Position numbers and translations under genes: made by a program. A DNA stretch of 8,024 bases from Anaerolineales bacterium (GTDB lineage: Bacteria > Chloroflexota > Anaerolineae > UBA7937), in contig JAUVHF010000069.1 of assembly GCA_030593425.1 (NCBI GenBank), forward strand, positions 1 through 8,024, given 5' to 3'. Of the stretch, positions 6,462 to 8,024 are shown one piece after another. The number at the start of each line of letters is the position of its first letter. Position 1 is the stretch's first letter. A model generated the notes under the pieces. The model searched no databases, was not told the DNA's origin, and worked only from the letters and a program-made list of their open reading frames with translations.

Positions 6462-6490
6462 TTGACAAAGGCAACCTTTTGGGCTATTAG
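6462..6490 (+). promoter_or_regulatory. Sigma70-type promoter for the PucC-like gene
   Basis: A perfect -35 TTGACA (6462-6467) is followed at exactly 17 nt by the -10 TATTAG (6485-6490; four of six consensus bases). Transcription would start near 6497, giving a leader of about 70-100 nt before the two possible start codons. The spacer contains a small inverted repeat, AAAGG-CAA-CCTTT (6467-6479), that overlaps the -35 and could be a regulator site. Confidence 0.6.
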
Positions 6491-6526
6491 CAGGGGCGAG
6501 TTCGCACGTGTGGGGTTAGGTGCCAC

Positions 6527-6583
6527 ATGGACATAAAGAAGATTGGAGGAGAAGAAAAGTTATTAGATGACATCATCTCTTGA
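6527..6583 (+). CDS. Possible 18-codon upstream ORF (leader peptide)
   Basis: ATG 6527 opens an 18-codon frame (MDIKKIGGEEKLLDDIIS) ending at TGA 6581-6583. It lies in the leader of the PucC-like gene, overlaps the upstream ATG (6567) in another frame and stops 16 nt before the alternative ATG at 6600. TTAGGTG upstream is only a weak ribosome site. The GGAGGAG at 6545-6551 lies inside it. It could couple translation to the 6600 start, be the start of a lost gene, or be chance. Confidence 0.18.
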   Translation: MDIKKIGGEEKLLDDIIS

Positions 6584-7901
6584 CAGAGGAAGTGCGGCTA
6601 TGTCGGTGCCACGCATTTTGCGTCTCGGTTTGCGACAGTTTGCAGCAGGAATGCTATCGGTGCTCACTTTGGGAATTCTTAACCGGGTGATGAAAATAGA
6701 GCTTGGTTTGAACCTGATGGTGACGAGCCTGGTCATCGGGGCTCACTATTTCGCTGCTGTTGTCGCTATTCCCTTCGGACACCGCTCCGACAGACACCCG
6801 TGGCGAGGTTATCACCGCACCCCGTACATCGCCCTGGGCACGGCCCTTACCGCTTTGACCACGGCGCTGGCCCCTTTAGTAGCCTTCTTTCTGGCCAGAC
6901 AGGGTGGTTCTCTCCCGGCCGCAGCAGTTGGCGCGGGCCTTTTCCTGCTCATGGGCGCTGGAATGTACGTGGCAGGCACGGCCTATCTTTCCCTTATCAC
7001 TGACCTCACCGTTGAAGAAGAAAGGGGCAAAGTGGTCGCCATGACCTGGGCGATGATGATGGTAGGCATCCTGGCGGGGGTTTTTCTGAGCGTTCGAGTG
7101 ATGGAGCATTACAGCCCCGAACGCCTGGTGACCCTCTTTCTGGTGATGGCCGGGCTGGTGGTGGGTCTCACCGCACTGGCCGTATGGGGCCAGGAACGTC
7201 CCAGGGCCACTGATCCTTCGGAGAAGGCCCTGAGCCTGAAGCAGGCGGTGCGGCTCCTCACCATCAGCCAGCAGACCCGCTTCTTCTTCGTTTTCCTTTT
7301 CGGAGGCATGTTCTTCCTGTTTGTGCAGCAGATGGCCCTGGAGCCCTTCGGTGGCGATGTCTTCGGCCTGAGCGTGAAGGAAACCACCTTGTTCAACGCT
7401 TATCAGATGGTCGGGGTATTACTGGGAATGGGAATGACCGGCGGGTGGCTGGCGAAGTGCCTGGGCAAAAAGGCAGCGACGGGACTGGGAGCAGTCGTCT
7501 CCGCCATCGCCTTTGCCTTGCTAGCTCTGGCCGCCGTAGGGGGGTATCTGTCGCTGGTAAGGCCAGCCATCTTCGTTACAGGGCTGGGGATGGGCATCTT
7601 CACTGTGGGAGGGCTTGCTCTGATGATGGACTTGACTGTGAAGGAGCAGATCGGCCTGTTTATGGGTGCCTGGACCTTGGCCCAGGCTCTGGCCAACGGG
7701 TTGGCCTCGGTGGGAGGAGGCATTCTGCACGATGTGGGCTTAGTCCTTTGGGGCTCCGAAGCGGGGGCCTACGCGCTGGTTTTCCTGGTCGAAGCGGGGG
7801 GGTTGCTGGGGATTATCTCCCTGTTGCTCCGGGTGGATGTAGCCAAGTTCAGAACCGAGGTGGCCAAATTGTCCTGGCATTTCCTCGCTGAGGCGACTTA
7901 A
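6567..7901 (+). CDS. PucC/BCD-family major facilitator (bacteriochlorophyll delivery / light-harvesting assembly type)
   Basis: The 444-aa product is very hydrophobic with about twelve membrane segments, normal for the family. PucC/BCD signatures are 'LSVLTLGILNRVMKIELG' near the N-terminus, the loop 'GHRSDRHPWRGYHRTPYI' (71-88), 'DLTVEEERGKVVAM' after the fourth segment, and L258-EPFGGDVFGLS (258-269), close to the family's 'LEPYGG-x-V-x-GLS'. 'DLTVKEQIGLFMGAW' repeats the D-L-T pattern in the second half. In purple bacteria relatives (PucC, LhaA) help assemble light-harvesting complexes, probably by handling pigment. BCD-family members also occur outside clear phototrophs, so the substrate is open. 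Start choice: ATG 6567 has GGAGGAG 15 nt away, which is long; ATG 6600 (Met12) has AGAGGA at 6585-6590 with a 9-nt spacer and loses only a polar tail. The gene appears to be transcribed alone from the promoter at 6462. No terminator was found behind it. Confidence 0.88.
   Translation: MTSSLDRGSAAMSVPRILRLGLRQFAAGMLSVLTLGILNRVMKIELGLNLMVTSLVIGAHYFAAVVAIPFGHRSDRHPWRGYHRTPYIALGTALTALTTALAPLVAFFLARQGGSLPAAAVGAGLFLLMGAGMYVAGTAYLSLITDLTVEEERGKVVAMTWAMMMVGILAGVFLSVRVMEHYSPERLVTLFLVMAGLVVGLTALAVWGQERPRATDPSEKALSLKQAVRLLTISQQTRFFFVFLFGGMFFLFVQQMALEPFGGDVFGLSVKETTLFNAYQMVGVLLGMGMTGGWLAKCLGKKAATGLGAVVSAIAFALLALAAVGGYLSLVRPAIFVTGLGMGIFTVGGLALMMDLTVKEQIGLFMGAWTLAQALANGLASVGGGILHDVGLVLWGSEAGAYALVFLVEAGGLLGIISLLLRVDVAKFRTEVAKLSWHFLAEAT
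6585..6602 (+). promoter_or_regulatory. RBS and alternative start for the PucC-like gene
   Basis: AGAGGAAG (6585-6592) sits at a standard distance before ATG 6600, which would begin the protein at 'MSVPRILRLGLRQF', just ahead of the first hydrophobic segment. This is better placed than the site for ATG 6567. The TGA of the 18-codon upstream ORF lies 2 nt before it. Confidence 0.5.
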
Positions 7902-8024
7902 GCGCTGGTGCTATTTGGCGCGAGGCTCATCGAGATATGTTTCGGAGAAAGCCGCTGAGGCTAATGACGTTTCGGCCACCGTATCCAGTCACTGTCTGCT
8001 CCACCGCCCACTACGCGTTCCTCG

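Larger units (their letters stand above)
6296..6521 (+). other. attC-like region: GCCCAAC ... GTTAGGT
   Basis: GCCCAAC (6296-6302) fits RYYYAAC (R''). It is followed after a short spacer by CTGCACCCGAC, which resembles the L'' side of many attC sites. GTTAGGT (6515-6521) fits GTTRRRY (R'). The ends GCCCAACCC and GGGTTAGGT can pair with one mismatch and one G.T wobble. The span of 226 nt is longer than typical attC sites (about 57-141 nt). An alternative shorter pairing uses GCTTAAC (6420-6426) with GTTAGGT, 102 nt, which pairs fully if two wobbles are allowed. Complete L' complementarity is not evident, so this is a degenerate or composite site at best. Confidence 0.3.
6259..6566. other. 308-bp non-coding stretch rich in inverted repeats
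   Basis: No long reading frame is present on either strand. The longest forward candidate I noticed is a 28-codon frame from ATG 6379 without a ribosome site. The stretch holds a 6-bp inverted repeat at 6270-6296, an attC-like R''/L'' segment from 6296, two imperfect hairpins (6342-6374 and 6419-6460), the second direct-repeat copy (6420-6433), a promoter (6462-6490), a GTTAGGT core (6515-6521) and the start of an 18-codon upstream ORF (6527). Confidence 0.7.

Noticed and set aside
6379..6465. A 28-codon plus-strand frame in the intergenic stretch
   Set aside because: No ribosome site, and it runs through the hairpin and direct repeat; better explained as non-coding.
7445..7891. A 148-codon plus-strand frame inside the PucC-like gene
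   Set aside because: The main frame has the family signatures and membrane segments throughout; this one is Gly/Arg-rich and overlaps fully.
7937..8024. A plus-strand frame open to the right edge (ATG 7937), and a minus-strand frame open from the edge to 7961
   Set aside because: Both are under 30 codons, lack a ribosome site or recognisable sequence, and are within chance expectation. The final 123 bases are left unannotated.

Overview
The window is bacterial DNA with short intergenic gaps, strong purine-rich ribosome binding sites and, by eye, fairly high GC. The best taxonomic guess is a Chloroflexota (Anaerolineae- or Chloroflexia-like) genome. The reasons are the large GT39-type membrane protein with repeated C-terminal beta-sandwich modules and the PucC/BCD-type permease. 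This is inference from gene style, not from a marker gene.

Region 1 (1-5205) is a same-strand glycan/cell-surface cluster. It holds the 3' part of a GT39-like multi-pass protein (runs off the left edge), a TTG-initiated lipoprotein with two FlgD/CHU-like 'SPNxDG' domains, and two different GT2 glycosyltransferases (a rhamnosyltransferase/WcaA-like one and a WaaE/KdtX-like one). The lipoprotein and the two GT2 genes are tightly linked, with a 1-nt gap and then an ATGA overlap. A hairpin plus T-run sits on the stop codon of the GT39 gene and may separate or attenuate expression between it and the lipoprotein. Together these genes look like part of an extracellular or envelope polysaccharide assembly locus.

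Region 2 (about 5206-6566) looks accessory. It holds a possible 54-codon small ORF. After it comes a 273-aa protein of lower, more mixed GC that I read as a stand-alone Thr-type Ntn-hydrolase (proteasome-beta/HslV fold). Its Thr2/Asp18 spacing matches the proteasomal Thr1/Asp17 pair exactly. The gene is bracketed by integron-attC-like core sequences (GTTAGGC 46 nt before the ATG; GCCCAAC 37 nt after the stop) and by an imperfect 14-nt direct repeat. It is followed by a 308-bp non-coding stretch with several inverted repeats. No integrase is in the window, so a gene-cassette origin is a hypothesis.

Region 3 (6462-7901) is a PucC/BCD-family major facilitator (bacteriochlorophyll delivery / light-harvesting assembly family). 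It has a near-consensus sigma70-type promoter upstream (TTGACA, 17 nt, TATTAG), an 18-codon upstream ORF and two competing start codons. The last 123 bases (7902-8024) hold no feature I can support.

No rRNA, tRNA, CRISPR array, transposase or replication origin was seen.
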